Shown here: positions 48,153 to 56,711 of the stretch, one piece after another | Position numbering within the stretch: the stretch's first letter is position 1 | How the letters are laid out: every line of letters begins with the position of its first letter | Translations under genes and position numbers: made by a program | Origin: Nibribacter koreensis | Lineage (GTDB): Bacteria; Bacteroidota; Bacteroidia; Cytophagales; Hymenobacteraceae | Length of the DNA: 64,000 bases | Direction of reading: 5' to 3' | Assembly: GCF_039541795.1 (NCBI RefSeq) | Contig: NZ_BAABGX010000001.1 | Coordinates: forward strand, 744,001 to 808,000 | The notes under the pieces: generated by a model | Told to the model about the DNA's origin: nothing | Database searches by the model: none | What the model saw: only the letters and a program-made list of their open reading frames with translations

Positions 48153-49418
48153 ATGTTGCGCCGCATACTATTACTTTTTTTGGGATGGTGCTTGACGGCT
48201 CAGGCTGGGTGGGCGTCCTACCTGCTCCTGCCCATGGACAACACGCAGAAGAATCACTTAAAAGCCTATGGCATTGCCTATTGGGCCTTGCAACGTCAGG
48301 TAGAGGTTGATTGGCTGCTCAATTACAAAGGCGGCGCTTTTGCGTTTAAACAGGCCCAGCAGCTAGAGAATGAATTGGTGGTGCGGGGCATCAGCTACCA
48401 GACCATATCTGATGCGCAGTATGGCCAGATTCTAACTGAGATTGCTGCCCAAGAGTCCAACATGGACGTCATGAAGCTAGAGAAGGCCCCCAAGATTGCG
48501 GTCTACTCCCCCAAGTCCAAACAACCTTGGGATGATGCCGTGACCCTGGTGCTTACCTATGCTGAAATACCGTATGACATTGTCTTTGACCCCGAGGTGT
48601 TGGAAGGCAAACTACCCACGTATGATTGGCTGCACCTGCACCATGAGGACTTTACCGGCCAGCAGGGAAAATTCTATGCTGCCTTTAGGAACGCGCCCTG
48701 GTACCAGGACCAGAAACGCGAAGCCGAAGCCATTGCCAAGCGCTTCGGGTTTAAGAAAGTGCCGGAGTTAAAAGGTGCCGTGGTACAGAAAATAAGGGAC
48801 TTTACGGCGGGCGGCGGCTTCATGTTTGCCATGTGCTCGGCTACGGACACCTATGACATTTCTTTGGCGGCCTTTGGGGTGGACATCACAGAATCCATGT
48901 TTGACGGTGATCCCTCAGACCCTCAAGCCCAAAGTAAGCTCAACTTTGACAACACCTTTGCTTTCAAAGACTTTACCTTAATCAGGGACCCGTTCCAACC
49001 TGAGTTCTCCAACATTGACAACGGCCAGTTGGAACGCCAGCTGCGCGAGGACAACGACTACTTTCAGCTGTTCACCTACTCGGCTAAATGGGATCCTATT
49101 CCAACCATGCTCACCCAGAACCACGCCAAGACTATTAAAGGATTTATGGGCCTGACTACAGGTTTCAAGAAGCGCTTGATTAAGTCTGATGTAGTGGTGA
49201 TGGGTGAAACCAAATCAATTGACGAGGCCCGCTATATTCACGGCACGTTTGGCAAAGGCACCTGGACCTTCTATGGCGGCCATGACCCCGAAGACTACCA
49301 GCATTTAGTTGAGGAAGAGCCTACGGACTTGTCTTTACACCCTAACTCTCCAGGCTATAGATTAATTCTCAACAACATCCTCTTCCCGGCGGCCAAAAAG
49401 AAGAAGCAGAAAACGTGA
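48153..49418 (+). CDS. Exported protein of unclear function, GATase-like fold suspected
   Basis: A 421-residue protein with a cleavable signal peptide (LLLFLGWCLTAQAGWA). The body contains alternating alpha/beta segments KIAVYSPKSKQPWDDAVTLV and LPTYDWLHLHHEDFTGQQGK, and a turn RDFTAGGGFMFAMCSATDTY that recalls the nucleophile elbow of class I glutamine amidotransferase-like domains. I recall such Bacteroidota proteins being labelled asparagine synthetase B, but no PP-loop synthetase domain or N-terminal Cys nucleophile is present, so I do not support that name. The start chosen is the ATG at 48153. Confidence 0.65.
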   Translation: MLRRILLLFLGWCLTAQAGWASYLLLPMDNTQKNHLKAYGIAYWALQRQVEVDWLLNYKGGAFAFKQAQQLENELVVRGISYQTISDAQYGQILTEIAAQESNMDVMKLEKAPKIAVYSPKSKQPWDDAVTLVLTYAEIPYDIVFDPEVLEGKLPTYDWLHLHHEDFTGQQGKFYAAFRNAPWYQDQKREAEAIAKRFGFKKVPELKGAVVQKIRDFTAGGGFMFAMCSATDTYDISLAAFGVDITESMFDGDPSDPQAQSKLNFDNTFAFKDFTLIRDPFQPEFSNIDNGQLERQLREDNDYFQLFTYSAKWDPIPTMLTQNHAKTIKGFMGLTTGFKKRLIKSDVVVMGETKSIDEARYIHGTFGKGTWTFYGGHDPEDYQHLVEEEPTDLSLHPNSPGYRLILNNILFPAAKKKKQKT

Positions 49419-49420
49419 TT

Positions 49421-49567
49421 CTCTATTGCTGATTGTCAATTGCATATTGCTACAAACTCAAAAAAGCGTTTTTAGCCTGTTTTCCGGAAAACAGGCTAAA
49501 AACGCTTTTTTGAGTTTGCACTCCTTTAATATTCTTAACAATCAACAATTGACAATCAGCAATAGAG
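49421..49567. repeat. Nested palindrome filling a convergent intergenic region
   Basis: Outer arms 49421-49442 (CTCTATTGCTGATTGTCAAT and two more bases) and 49546-49567 are perfect 22-nt inverted repeats, each built of heptamers ending in ATT. Inside lies a perfect 66-bp palindrome, 33 nt per arm, centred at 49485/49486, whose core is 38-bp copy 20. It starts 2 nt after one stop codon and ends 2 nt before the other. Confidence 0.9.
49467..49504. repeat. 38-bp dispersed palindrome, copy 20
   Basis: A fully perfect copy: 19-nt arm CGTTTTTAGCCTGTTTTCC followed directly by its reverse complement with no loop. Symmetry extends a further 14 bp on each side. Confidence 0.97.
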
Positions 49568-49569
49568 TG

Positions 49570-50163
49570 TTAGTGCATCCTGTCAGGTCGATATTTCAGT
49601 TTGGAGATGATGTCAGATTCTATTTGGAGCAGTTCCTGGAAGCGGGCGTCTACTACTTCTTTGGGCATGTATTCCTTGGCTAGTTTCACGAAGCTTACGT
49701 AATGGGCTGCTTCAGAAACCATCAGTTCATAGTAGAACTTTTGTAGGCCCTCATCCTGGATATTCTTCCAAAGCAGTTTAAAGCGCTCACAGGATCTGGC
49801 TTCCACCAGGGCATTTACCAGGAGATGGTCCATCAGTTGACGCTCACGCTTGTCCCCTTTTCTAATGTGCTTGCTTAGCTCGGCTACATATTCATCGTTT
49901 CGGTTTCTGCCTAAGGTATAACCGCGTTTCTTGAGTTCTTCCAACACGCGCTCAAAGTGGCTCCATTCTTCGGCTACCAGGGCCGTCAGTTCCTCTACCA
50001 ACTTGGTCTTGTCTGGATATTTGACAATCAATGAAATGGCAGAACTGGCCGCCTTCTGCTCACAGTAAGCATGGTCCACCAAGATTTCCTCAATGTTCAT
50101 CTCGGCAATGTTTACCCAGCGTGGGTCTGTAGGAAGCTGAAGCTTTAAAATACTCTTGGCCAC
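49570..50163 (-). CDS. miaE: tRNA 2-methylthio-N6-isopentenyladenosine hydroxylase
   Basis: Di-iron monooxygenase that hydroxylates the isopentenyl group of ms2i6A37. The 197-residue four-helix protein has paired carboxylate/histidine motifs: DHAYCEQKAASSAISL, VAEEWSHFERVLEELKKRGY (ExxH), LVEARSCERFKLL, and YYELMVSEAAHYVSFVKLA (ExxH). The start is a GTG. MiaB, which makes the methylthio group on the substrate, is encoded at 56712. Confidence 0.92.
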   Translation of the reverse strand: MAKSILKLQLPTDPRWVNIAEMNIEEILVDHAYCEQKAASSAISLIVKYPDKTKLVEELTALVAEEWSHFERVLEELKKRGYTLGRNRNDEYVAELSKHIRKGDKRERQLMDHLLVNALVEARSCERFKLLWKNIQDEGLQKFYYELMVSEAAHYVSFVKLAKEYMPKEVVDARFQELLQIESDIISKLKYRPDRMH

Positions 50164-50171
50164 TTTATTAA

Positions 50172-50330
50172 TGTGAAAATTTTAAAATGTGCTGATGTGA
50201 AAATTTAGATATTTAAAGAGGTGAAGATTTGAGAGTATCTATGCATAAATCGTTTTTGGCCTATTTTCTGGGAAATAAGCCAAAAACAAAAGATAAAACC
50301 ATTTTCACATCTTCAAATTTCCACATCACA
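50172..50330. repeat. Octamer arrays in inverted orientation flanking a 38-bp palindrome
   Basis: 50172-50235 reads as successive 8-bp units (TGTGAAAA, TTTTAAAA, TGTGCTGA, TGTGAAAA and so on). 50300-50330 holds inverted units of the same type (TTTTCACA, TCTTCAAA, TTTCCACA). Copy 21 of the 38-bp palindrome sits between them, giving the same design as the 49421-49567 element. Confidence 0.75.
50250..50287. repeat. 38-bp dispersed palindrome, copy 21
   Basis: CGTTTTTGGCCTATTTTCT left arm, right arm ending TAAGCCAAAAACA, between the porin and miaE genes on the minus strand. Confidence 0.9.
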
Positions 50331-50334
50331 AAAA

Positions 50335-52257
50335 TTAGTCATAGAAATTCCAGCGCAACCCAAAGACGAAACTGAATGGATTAGCCGTGTAAATGGGGGT
50401 GGTGAAATAGCCTTGCTCCCAGGCAGAGGTCACCGTGTTGAGGTGGCTGAGCTTCAGGAACAGGTTGACGGTTTTAATGTCTGCGTTTAAAAACAAATCC
50501 AATACAGGATATTGCGTTACCTTAAAATCATTCTGCAAATAAAACTGTTGCGTGACGGGCATGTAGGCATCTGCGTAATAACCAGAATGCCAGTTAGATT
50601 CTACACCTGCCTGCACGGTGATGGCATTCTTGAACATGGGGCCTTGGGCATACAATTTGCCGTTCCAATACCATTCTGGCATTCTTATGACCTTAGGGCC
50701 ATTGATGCTGTTATAATGAACCGTATTGTCTAAGACCAAAAACTTCCAATGCACTCTATGCTGCAGGCTAGCCTGCACCAAGAAATTGGTTCTGTTGGTC
50801 TGGGCTGGCTCTGCCTGACGCCCGCTTAAAGAGTCCTGAAAGTACACATGGTTGTTTAAGATGGTGTACTGTGCCTGTGCCCGCAGGTAATTATTGAAAG
50901 CCGAAACTTCAATCTGCGCCTTGGTCTGGTCTGCGGTGGTGTTCTCAAAGCTATTGAACCAGTCAAAGTGATTGCTATAGTGTACGCGCTGCAACAAGGT
51001 AGGAGAATAAGAGGTACGGGTCTGGCTGAGGGTCAGCCATTTAAAGCGGGCCTGTGCCGTGAGCTTGTAATCGTTTCCGCCAATTTGCAGTTCACCGTCT
51101 GTGGTTACATAGATGTCATTCTTTAGCTTGAACTGAGCCTCGCCGCCTACAAAATTTTCAGCTATGTTTTGCGTTTGACCTACCTCTTGGTACGTGCGCG
51201 GTGAGGCGGCCAGCAAATTTCTGGAGGTAACCTGATACTGTCCGTCTCTTCTTTTAAGGTAGGCGCGGTACACAAAGTATTTGGTGGTGCCCATGACGCC
51301 AAACGTGTTTTCTACCTGCCTGTAAAGCGTTTGGTCCAGCGTCTCATTGGGGTCTAGTATAACTCTGGGATAAAATACCAGGTCACCGGCTTTTTCCTTA
51401 GTATTATAAGGGATTGCTTCGTCTGCATACCTGGTTTCTTGAGAGAGTCCGTCCAAGGTATGATACAACTGCAATCCCGACCCCAGTAGTTTGTACCATT
51501 GGGTGGCATGCAACGTGTGGCGGTTTTCCTTTGATGTTGCATTAGTTAACCAGACAGGCTCGCTTTTATAGTCAAACAGGCTGTCTTTAGGCTCATTGGT
51601 CACTGGTCTAATGCCGCCAGACTCAATTTGCTCATGCGTGGTCATGGCGTAATTAGCCATGATGCGGTAGCGGTCGTTTGGGCTATAGTAGTGGGTAAAA
51701 GCCTGCAGGCCGTAATGGTCCACCAGGTCATAATCCCTGGGATTGCCTATCTGACGCTTAGTGCCTATTCGCTCTAAACCCAATCCTACATTCCACCGGG
51801 CGTTTACATTACGCGTGTGTTTGGCCCTGAAGATCTGCTCCCCTAAAGACCCTTGATAATAATTTAAATACGTGAAGGGAGATTTGGTGTCATAGTATTC
51901 TACCTGTTCCGGATGAACGGCATAGATGTCAAAGGCGTTTCGGCCCGGACGGGTGCCCAAGGTTAGCGGCATGCGCCAGAATAAAGGCTGCGAAGCGGTA
52001 CCTACGTTGCCCAAGTTCTGCTGCAAGCTGGAGTCATAATACCAGTGTCTGGAACTGTGCAGGTTGGTCAGGGAAGTGTCAATGGGCGTTGAGGCGTAAT
52101 TGCCTTTAAAAATTTGTGCCTCATAGAGAACCCTGGTGGTCTTGGAGCCATAAATGGCCTTAGTAGAGTCGTCAATGATTTGAGCCTGTAAACTCAGGAC
52201 AGAACTTCCCCATACCAGGGTGGCCGCAATAAATATTTTTCTAAAAGTCACGGTCAA
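50335..52257 (-). CDS. Putative outer-membrane porin of Bacteroidota type
   Basis: A 640-residue exported protein with a signal peptide (FIAATLVWGSSVLSLQAQ) and a beta-strand-rich body, rich in Tyr, Asn and Gln, ending in an aromatic C-terminus (FVFGLRWNFYD) typical of outer-membrane barrels. The N-terminal part (LTLGTRPGRNAFDIYAVHPE, YYDTKSPFTYLNYYQGSLGE) matches the Bacteroidota putative porin family. Its start lies 2 nt after the lpxK stop, so the two are probably cotranscribed. Confidence 0.8.
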   Translation of the reverse strand: MTVTFRKIFIAATLVWGSSVLSLQAQIIDDSTKAIYGSKTTRVLYEAQIFKGNYASTPIDTSLTNLHSSRHWYYDSSLQQNLGNVGTASQPLFWRMPLTLGTRPGRNAFDIYAVHPEQVEYYDTKSPFTYLNYYQGSLGEQIFRAKHTRNVNARWNVGLGLERIGTKRQIGNPRDYDLVDHYGLQAFTHYYSPNDRYRIMANYAMTTHEQIESGGIRPVTNEPKDSLFDYKSEPVWLTNATSKENRHTLHATQWYKLLGSGLQLYHTLDGLSQETRYADEAIPYNTKEKAGDLVFYPRVILDPNETLDQTLYRQVENTFGVMGTTKYFVYRAYLKRRDGQYQVTSRNLLAASPRTYQEVGQTQNIAENFVGGEAQFKLKNDIYVTTDGELQIGGNDYKLTAQARFKWLTLSQTRTSYSPTLLQRVHYSNHFDWFNSFENTTADQTKAQIEVSAFNNYLRAQAQYTILNNHVYFQDSLSGRQAEPAQTNRTNFLVQASLQHRVHWKFLVLDNTVHYNSINGPKVIRMPEWYWNGKLYAQGPMFKNAITVQAGVESNWHSGYYADAYMPVTQQFYLQNDFKVTQYPVLDLFLNADIKTVNLFLKLSHLNTVTSAWEQGYFTTPIYTANPFSFVFGLRWNFYD

Positions 52258-52259
52258 AA

Positions 52260-53324
52260 TTAAGAATTTATGTGGAACCCCTCACCTGTTAAAGCCTGCT
52301 GCATATACGCATCAAAAGAAGGTTCATGGGGCCAAAAGGCATTCACAATGGGCAAATAAAACAAGGGCATCTGGCCTAGGAGGTTTTTGACGGAAGGATG
52401 CTGCCATTTCACGGCGTCTTTCTGTGTCATCAAGATGGATACATTCTCCTTGTTAGGTTGCTGCGCCCAAAACTGGTAAATTTCTTTTATACGTTCTGGA
52501 CTGTATTCTGCGTGGTCTGCCCCTTTAAAATGGTGTACAATTCCAAACCCTTGCCCTTGTAAATATTGGACCAGAGGCTGGGCGTTCACGATGCCCGTCA
52601 CCAGAATCAGTTGCTTAGCCAGAGGAGAATCTTTGCCAAAGGCAATTGCCTGACCATACTGGATCTTGCTGTAAAATACGGGAACGCCTGCCCTAATGAA
52701 CTCCTGAACCTTTGTGGTTATTGTTTGCTGCTGAAAGGTGGTCAGATTTTCTGGGCATTTAGTCACTACTATTGCATCTGCCCGTTTAGCGCCAGCCTTT
52801 GGTTCTCTCAATCTACCAGCTGGCAACAAGTAATCATTGGTAAACAAACGGCTGTAATCTGTGAGCAAAAGGTAAAAAGAGGCCTTAACGGCTCTATGCT
52901 GAAACGCATCATCTAATAGAATCAATTCTAAATCTGGAAATGCAGTTAATAGTCTTTGGATGCCTTCGGCGCGTTTTTCACAGACGGCCACTTTTACAAA
53001 CGGCAGACTTTGCAGGTATTGAAACGGCTCATCGCCTAGGGTAAGCGCGGTGGCTTGGGCATCTCCAAGCACAAAGCCCTTGGTTTTTCGCTTGTACCCC
53101 CGGCTTAAGATGCCAATTTTCTTATTTTTGAAAAGCCGCGCCAGGTATTCCACCTGTGGAGTCTTGCCAGTGCCGCCCACCGTGAGGTTGCCCACGCAAA
53201 TGACCGGTATGGGCGCTTGATATGACCTGGATAGATGGGCATCGTATAAATAATTGCGCACTACCACTACCAAGCCATACAGCCAGGAAAAAGGTATAAG
53301 GAGATATTGTAGAATGCGCGGCAT
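52260..53324 (-). CDS. lpxK: Tetraacyldisaccharide 4'-kinase
   Basis: Phosphorylates the lipid A precursor at the inner membrane. About 354 residues from the ATG at 53324 (MPRILQYLLIPFSWLYG); an alternative ATG lies at 53333. The amphipathic N-terminal helix is followed by a P-loop VGNLTVGGTGKTPQVEYLA and GILSRGYKRKTKGFV. The catalytic-base region LILLDDAFQHRAVK and RLREPKAGAKRADAIVVTKC come next. A longer reading would run into the divergent Nif3 gene and lacks family similarity. The downstream porin gene starts 2 nt after its stop. Confidence 0.94.
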   Translation of the reverse strand: MPRILQYLLIPFSWLYGLVVVVRNYLYDAHLSRSYQAPIPVICVGNLTVGGTGKTPQVEYLARLFKNKKIGILSRGYKRKTKGFVLGDAQATALTLGDEPFQYLQSLPFVKVAVCEKRAEGIQRLLTAFPDLELILLDDAFQHRAVKASFYLLLTDYSRLFTNDYLLPAGRLREPKAGAKRADAIVVTKCPENLTTFQQQTITTKVQEFIRAGVPVFYSKIQYGQAIAFGKDSPLAKQLILVTGIVNAQPLVQYLQGQGFGIVHHFKGADHAEYSPERIKEIYQFWAQQPNKENVSILMTQKDAVKWQHPSVKNLLGQMPLFYLPIVNAFWPHEPSFDAYMQQALTGEGFHINS

Positions 53325-53339
53325 TGAACCCATACAGGG

Positions 53340-53347
53340 CAAAAGTA
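53340..53347 (-). promoter_or_regulatory. Bacteroidota -7 box of lpxK
   Basis: On the minus strand TACTTTTG, a full TAnnTTTG match, ends 15 nt before the preferred lpxK ATG, implying a leader of about 10 nt or less. Confidence 0.55.
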
Positions 53348-53393
53348 ACTGAAATTTACCTTTCTTTGCAGACAAAGGTCTCACCGCATTCTT

Positions 53394-54491
53394 ATGACCC
53401 AGATCAAAGAAGTCATTCAAGTGCTGGAGCGCTATGCGCCTCCTGCCTATCAAGAGTCTTATGACAACGCCTCCCTCCAAATAGGCAACCCAGACATAGA
53501 AGTTACTGGTGTATTGGTGACGCTGGACTGCACCGAAGAGGTAGTGCAAGAAGCACTGGAAAGAAATTGCAATCTGATTGTGGCTCACCATCCGGTCATT
53601 TTCAAAGCCTTAAAAAGCCTTACAGGCAAGAACCCGGTAGAGCGCATACTGCTGAAAGCCCTGCAGCACAATATTGCCATCTATGCCTGCCATACCAACC
53701 TGGACCATGTGCACAATGGCGTCAATGCCAAGCTCTGCCAGAAACTGGGCATTATAAACCCTAGGATTTTGGCGCCTAAAACTCAACTGCTTACCAAGCT
53801 GGAAACCTACGTACCCCTAGAAGACACCCAGAAAGTGTTGGACGCGCTACACGCAGCGGGCGCCGGGCAAATTGGGGAGTATTCAGACTGCAGTTTCAGG
53901 ATTACGGGGACTGGGCGTTTCACTCCGTCCGCCCAAGCCAATCCGCACATTGGCGAGCCTTGTAAAACCGAAGAAACTATTGAGAATAAAATAGAAGTTG
54001 TCTTCCCTAATTTTAAGCAGAACCAAATCATGCGGGCCTTGCTGCAAGCGCATCCATATGAAGAGGTCGCACACTACCTGGTAGCTTTGCAAAACGAGAA
54101 CCAGGAAGTGGGTGCAGGCATGATAGGCGAACTAAAAGAAGCCATGACGCCAGAGGCCTTTGCCCAACATGTGAAAGAGTCACTGGAAATCACTACCTTT
54201 AAACATACTGCCTGGCCAAAAGAGCCCATCAAGCGTGTGGCAGTCTGCGGTGGAGCCGGTAGTTTTCTCATTAAAAATGCCAAACAAGCAGGTGCCCAGG
54301 TCTTCTTGACCGCCGACTTAAAGTACCACGAGTTTTTTGACGCGGGAACTCAAATGGCCCTAATAGATGTAGGTCATTATGAAAGCGAAGTTTATACGAA
54401 AGAGTTGTTCTATGATATATTAATAAAAACTTTTTCTAATTTTGCAGTCAATTTGTCCTATATCAATACAAATCCAGTCAGACACAGCTAA
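53394..54491 (+). CDS. Nif3-like dinuclear metal-centre protein
   Basis: A 365-residue member of the NIF3/YbgI/YqfO family, which forms toroidal hexamers with a dinuclear metal site. Metal ligands are in CNLIVAHHPVIFKAL, IYACHTNLDHVHNGVN and, near the C-terminus, MALIDVGHYESEVY. The middle 120 residues (about 135-235) are the PII-like insert found in longer members. Some members are labelled GTP cyclohydrolase type 2-like, but the biological function is unresolved. The zinc-ribbon coiled-coil gene follows after 8 nt, a pairing frequently seen in bacteria. Confidence 0.93.
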   Translation: MTQIKEVIQVLERYAPPAYQESYDNASLQIGNPDIEVTGVLVTLDCTEEVVQEALERNCNLIVAHHPVIFKALKSLTGKNPVERILLKALQHNIAIYACHTNLDHVHNGVNAKLCQKLGIINPRILAPKTQLLTKLETYVPLEDTQKVLDALHAAGAGQIGEYSDCSFRITGTGRFTPSAQANPHIGEPCKTEETIENKIEVVFPNFKQNQIMRALLQAHPYEEVAHYLVALQNENQEVGAGMIGELKEAMTPEAFAQHVKESLEITTFKHTAWPKEPIKRVAVCGGAGSFLIKNAKQAGAQVFLTADLKYHEFFDAGTQMALIDVGHYESEVYTKELFYDILIKTFSNFAVNLSYINTNPVRHS

Positions 54492-54499
54492 TAATATAC

Positions 54500-55237
54500 A
54501 TGGAAAGTACTGTAGCAAGTAAGTTAGATGCACTCCTAAGACTTCAGAGCTTAGATTCTCAATTGGACGAAATTCTGCGTGTACGCGGTGACCTTCCTGA
54601 GGAAGTGAGAGACCTGGAGGATGAAATTGCCGGCTACCAGGTACGCGTAAGCAAGTTTGATGAAGAGATTGCTGACCTGGTTCAGAACATAGCCAACCGC
54701 AAGCAGGCTATCAAGGACGCAGAGAAACTCATTAAAAAGTATGAGGAGCAGCAGGAGAATGTGCGCAACAACCGCGAGTTTGACGCCATTACCAAAGAAG
54801 TAGAGCTTCAGAAACTGGAAATCCAGATTCAGGAGAAGAAAATAAGAGAGGCTAACTTCCAAATTGAGCAGAAGAACACTGACATTCAGGAGACCAAGTC
54901 TAAACTATCTGAGCGCCAGAAAGACCTTGACACCAAAAATGCAGAATTGCAGGTAATGGTACAAGAGAGCGAAGAAGACGAGCGTAAGTTGAACGCCGCC
55001 AAAGAAGAAGCCAAGCAGCACATTGAAGAGCGTCTTTTGATGGCCTACAACAGAATCAGAAAGAACGTGCGCAACGGTCTTGCAGTAGTGGCTGTGAAGC
55101 GTGATGCCTGTGGTGGTTGCTTTAACACGGTTCCTCCGCAACGTCAGTCAGACATTGCCTCTAAAAAGAAGATCATTGTTTGTGAACACTGCGGACGCGT
55201 GTTGGCAGACGTAGAACAAAAAGCAGTAGTAGCATAA
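54500..55237 (+). CDS. C4-type zinc-ribbon coiled-coil protein (DUF164 type)
   Basis: A 245-residue protein whose first 190 residues are a long antiparallel coiled coil (LDSQLDEILRVRGDLPEEVR and following). The C-terminal zinc ribbon has CGGCFNTVPPQRQ and CEHCGRVL, with four cysteines. This is the architecture of the Nif3-linked DUF164 family. It is cotranscribed with Nif3 and ends at a clear terminator. It may bind nucleic acid or act as an adaptor; function unknown. Confidence 0.92.
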   Translation: MESTVASKLDALLRLQSLDSQLDEILRVRGDLPEEVRDLEDEIAGYQVRVSKFDEEIADLVQNIANRKQAIKDAEKLIKKYEEQQENVRNNREFDAITKEVELQKLEIQIQEKKIREANFQIEQKNTDIQETKSKLSERQKDLDTKNAELQVMVQESEEDERKLNAAKEEAKQHIEERLLMAYNRIRKNVRNGLAVVAVKRDACGGCFNTVPPQRQSDIASKKKIIVCEHCGRVLADVEQKAVVA

Positions 55238-55254
55238 CACCTACCTTGCTTTAA

Positions 55255-55292
55255 AACAAAAAGAGGATGGCCTAGGTCATCCTCTTTTTGTT
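55255..55292 (+). terminator. Terminator of the Nif3/zinc-ribbon operon
   Basis: Stem AACAAAAAGAGGATG / CATCCTCTTTTTGTT around GCCTAGGT, 18 nt after the stop. Confidence 0.9.
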
Positions 55293-55317
55293 GCTATTAA
55301 TTAGAACATTCTAGCTC

Positions 55318-56622
55318 ATGCGCCAACTCAGCATCTCCTACCAAGACCTACCTGTTTCTGTTTTACAATGGAAACAGCAAGCCTTGGCGTGGGCGCATCA
55401 AGCACATGAGGTAATCGCTTATTATGAGCCTAACCAAATTCACTACCTGCACGGTGCCTTCCAGAACTTGCTGGGTGTTAGACGAAAGGCCCACGGTGCT
55501 TTTGAAGACGGGGTAGCACTGAGCTTGGGTGAACTACAAGCCTTGCTTGACCAAAAATCGCCTTTGCCCATTCTAGGTTACCTGACCTACGACCTCAAAA
55601 ACCAAGTTGAAGACCTCCAAAGCCATAATCCTGATCATCTTGGTTTTCCGGAGCTGTATTTCTTTAAGCCGGATAGCTGGGTGGAATGGACAGAAAATGA
55701 GCTGCGTATTTCCTCCATCACAGAAGATCCAGCAGCTATTCTAGCATCCATTAACCAAACGCCGTTTTTGGCCTCTTTTCCAGAAAATAGCCTAAAAACG
55801 CAAGCGCGCGTTCAAAAGCAGGATTACTTGCAGACTGTAGAAAGCTTGAGAAACCATATTCTGGAAGGCGATGTCTATGAAGTCAACTACTGCCAGGAGT
55901 TCTTTGCCGAAAAGGCTTCCATAGACCTTTTAGCAACCTTCTGGCAATTAAATGCCGCCTCTCCTACTCCTTTTGCAGGGTTTATGAAATTGGAGCATCG
56001 CTATCTGCTATGTGCCAGTCCAGAGCGATTCCTAAAAAAAGAAGGCGACTTGCTCATCTCCCAGCCCATCAAAGGAACCATCATACGCGGTGCTACGCCA
56101 GAATTAGACCAAGCCAACAAACAAGCCTTAGCCTCAAGCCAAAAAGAGCAGGCTGAGAATATGATGATTGTAGACTTGGTGCGCAATGACCTGAACCGCA
56201 TTGCCCAAACCGGCACGGTTAAGGTGGAAGAACTATTTGGTCTTTATCCTTTCCAGTATGTTTGGCAGATGATTTCTACCATAATAGGAAAGGTGGGCTC
56301 TTCCGTTTCTGTAATGGAGTTCCTGAAAGCCACTTTCCCGATGGGCAGCATGACGGGTGCTCCTAAGGTTAAGGCCCTAGAATTGATTGAGAAATACGAG
56401 AAGACCAAGCGCGGGCTATATTCGGGGAGCTTCGGGTACTTTTTACCCAACGGCGATTTTGATTTCAATGTGGTGATTAGAAGCCTACAGTACAATGCCC
56501 AGACTCAGTATCTATCCTTTGAAGTAGGTAGCGCCATCACCTATGACTCTGACCCTGAGCAGGAATACCAGGAGTGCCTTTTAAAAGCCGCCGCCATTAC
56601 CCGGGTGCTGGAACAGAAGTAA
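55318..56622 (+). CDS. pabB: Aminodeoxychorismate synthase component I
   Basis: Chorismate-binding enzyme producing 4-amino-4-deoxychorismate for folate. At 434 residues it is a typical compact PabB. The catalytic domain (about 165-430) contains EGDVYEVNYCQEF, SPERFLKKEGDLLISQPIKG, ENMMIVDLVRNDLNRIA, ATFPMGSMTGAPKVKALELI and RGLYSGSFGYF. The linker just before this domain (about residues 149-161) is encoded by an in-frame copy of the 38-bp palindrome. A TrpE or isochorismate synthase role is less likely given length and the PIKGT motif. Confidence 0.9.
   Translation: MRQLSISYQDLPVSVLQWKQQALAWAHQAHEVIAYYEPNQIHYLHGAFQNLLGVRRKAHGAFEDGVALSLGELQALLDQKSPLPILGYLTYDLKNQVEDLQSHNPDHLGFPELYFFKPDSWVEWTENELRISSITEDPAAILASINQTPFLASFPENSLKTQARVQKQDYLQTVESLRNHILEGDVYEVNYCQEFFAEKASIDLLATFWQLNAASPTPFAGFMKLEHRYLLCASPERFLKKEGDLLISQPIKGTIIRGATPELDQANKQALASSQKEQAENMMIVDLVRNDLNRIAQTGTVKVEELFGLYPFQYVWQMISTIIGKVGSSVSVMEFLKATFPMGSMTGAPKVKALELIEKYEKTKRGLYSGSFGYFLPNGDFDFNVVIRSLQYNAQTQYLSFEVGSAITYDSDPEQEYQECLLKAAAITRVLEQK
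55763..55800. repeat. 38-bp dispersed palindrome, copy 22, inside pabB
   Basis: CGTTTTTGGCCTCTTTTCC left arm, right arm ending TAGCCTAAAAACG. Read in the pabB frame it encodes PFLASFPENSLKT without a stop, at the junction between the N-terminal and chorismate-binding domains. Confidence 0.9.
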
Positions 56623-56685
56623 ACTTCCAGATGCTTCTCTCTATAAAAATCTACTGACATTCTGTCATCAACGCGCAGTTTTCAG

Positions 56686-56693
56686 TATCTTTG
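56686..56693 (+). promoter_or_regulatory. Bacteroidota -7 box of miaB
   Basis: TATCTTTG, full TAnnTTTG match, 18 nt before the miaB ATG at 56712. Confidence 0.6.
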
Positions 56694-56711
56694 TCTTTTT
56701 ACAAGTACGTT

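Noticed and set aside
48153..49418. Naming the exported protein asparagine synthetase B
   Set aside because: No N-terminal nucleophile cysteine and no synthetase ATP-binding domain, and it carries a signal peptide.
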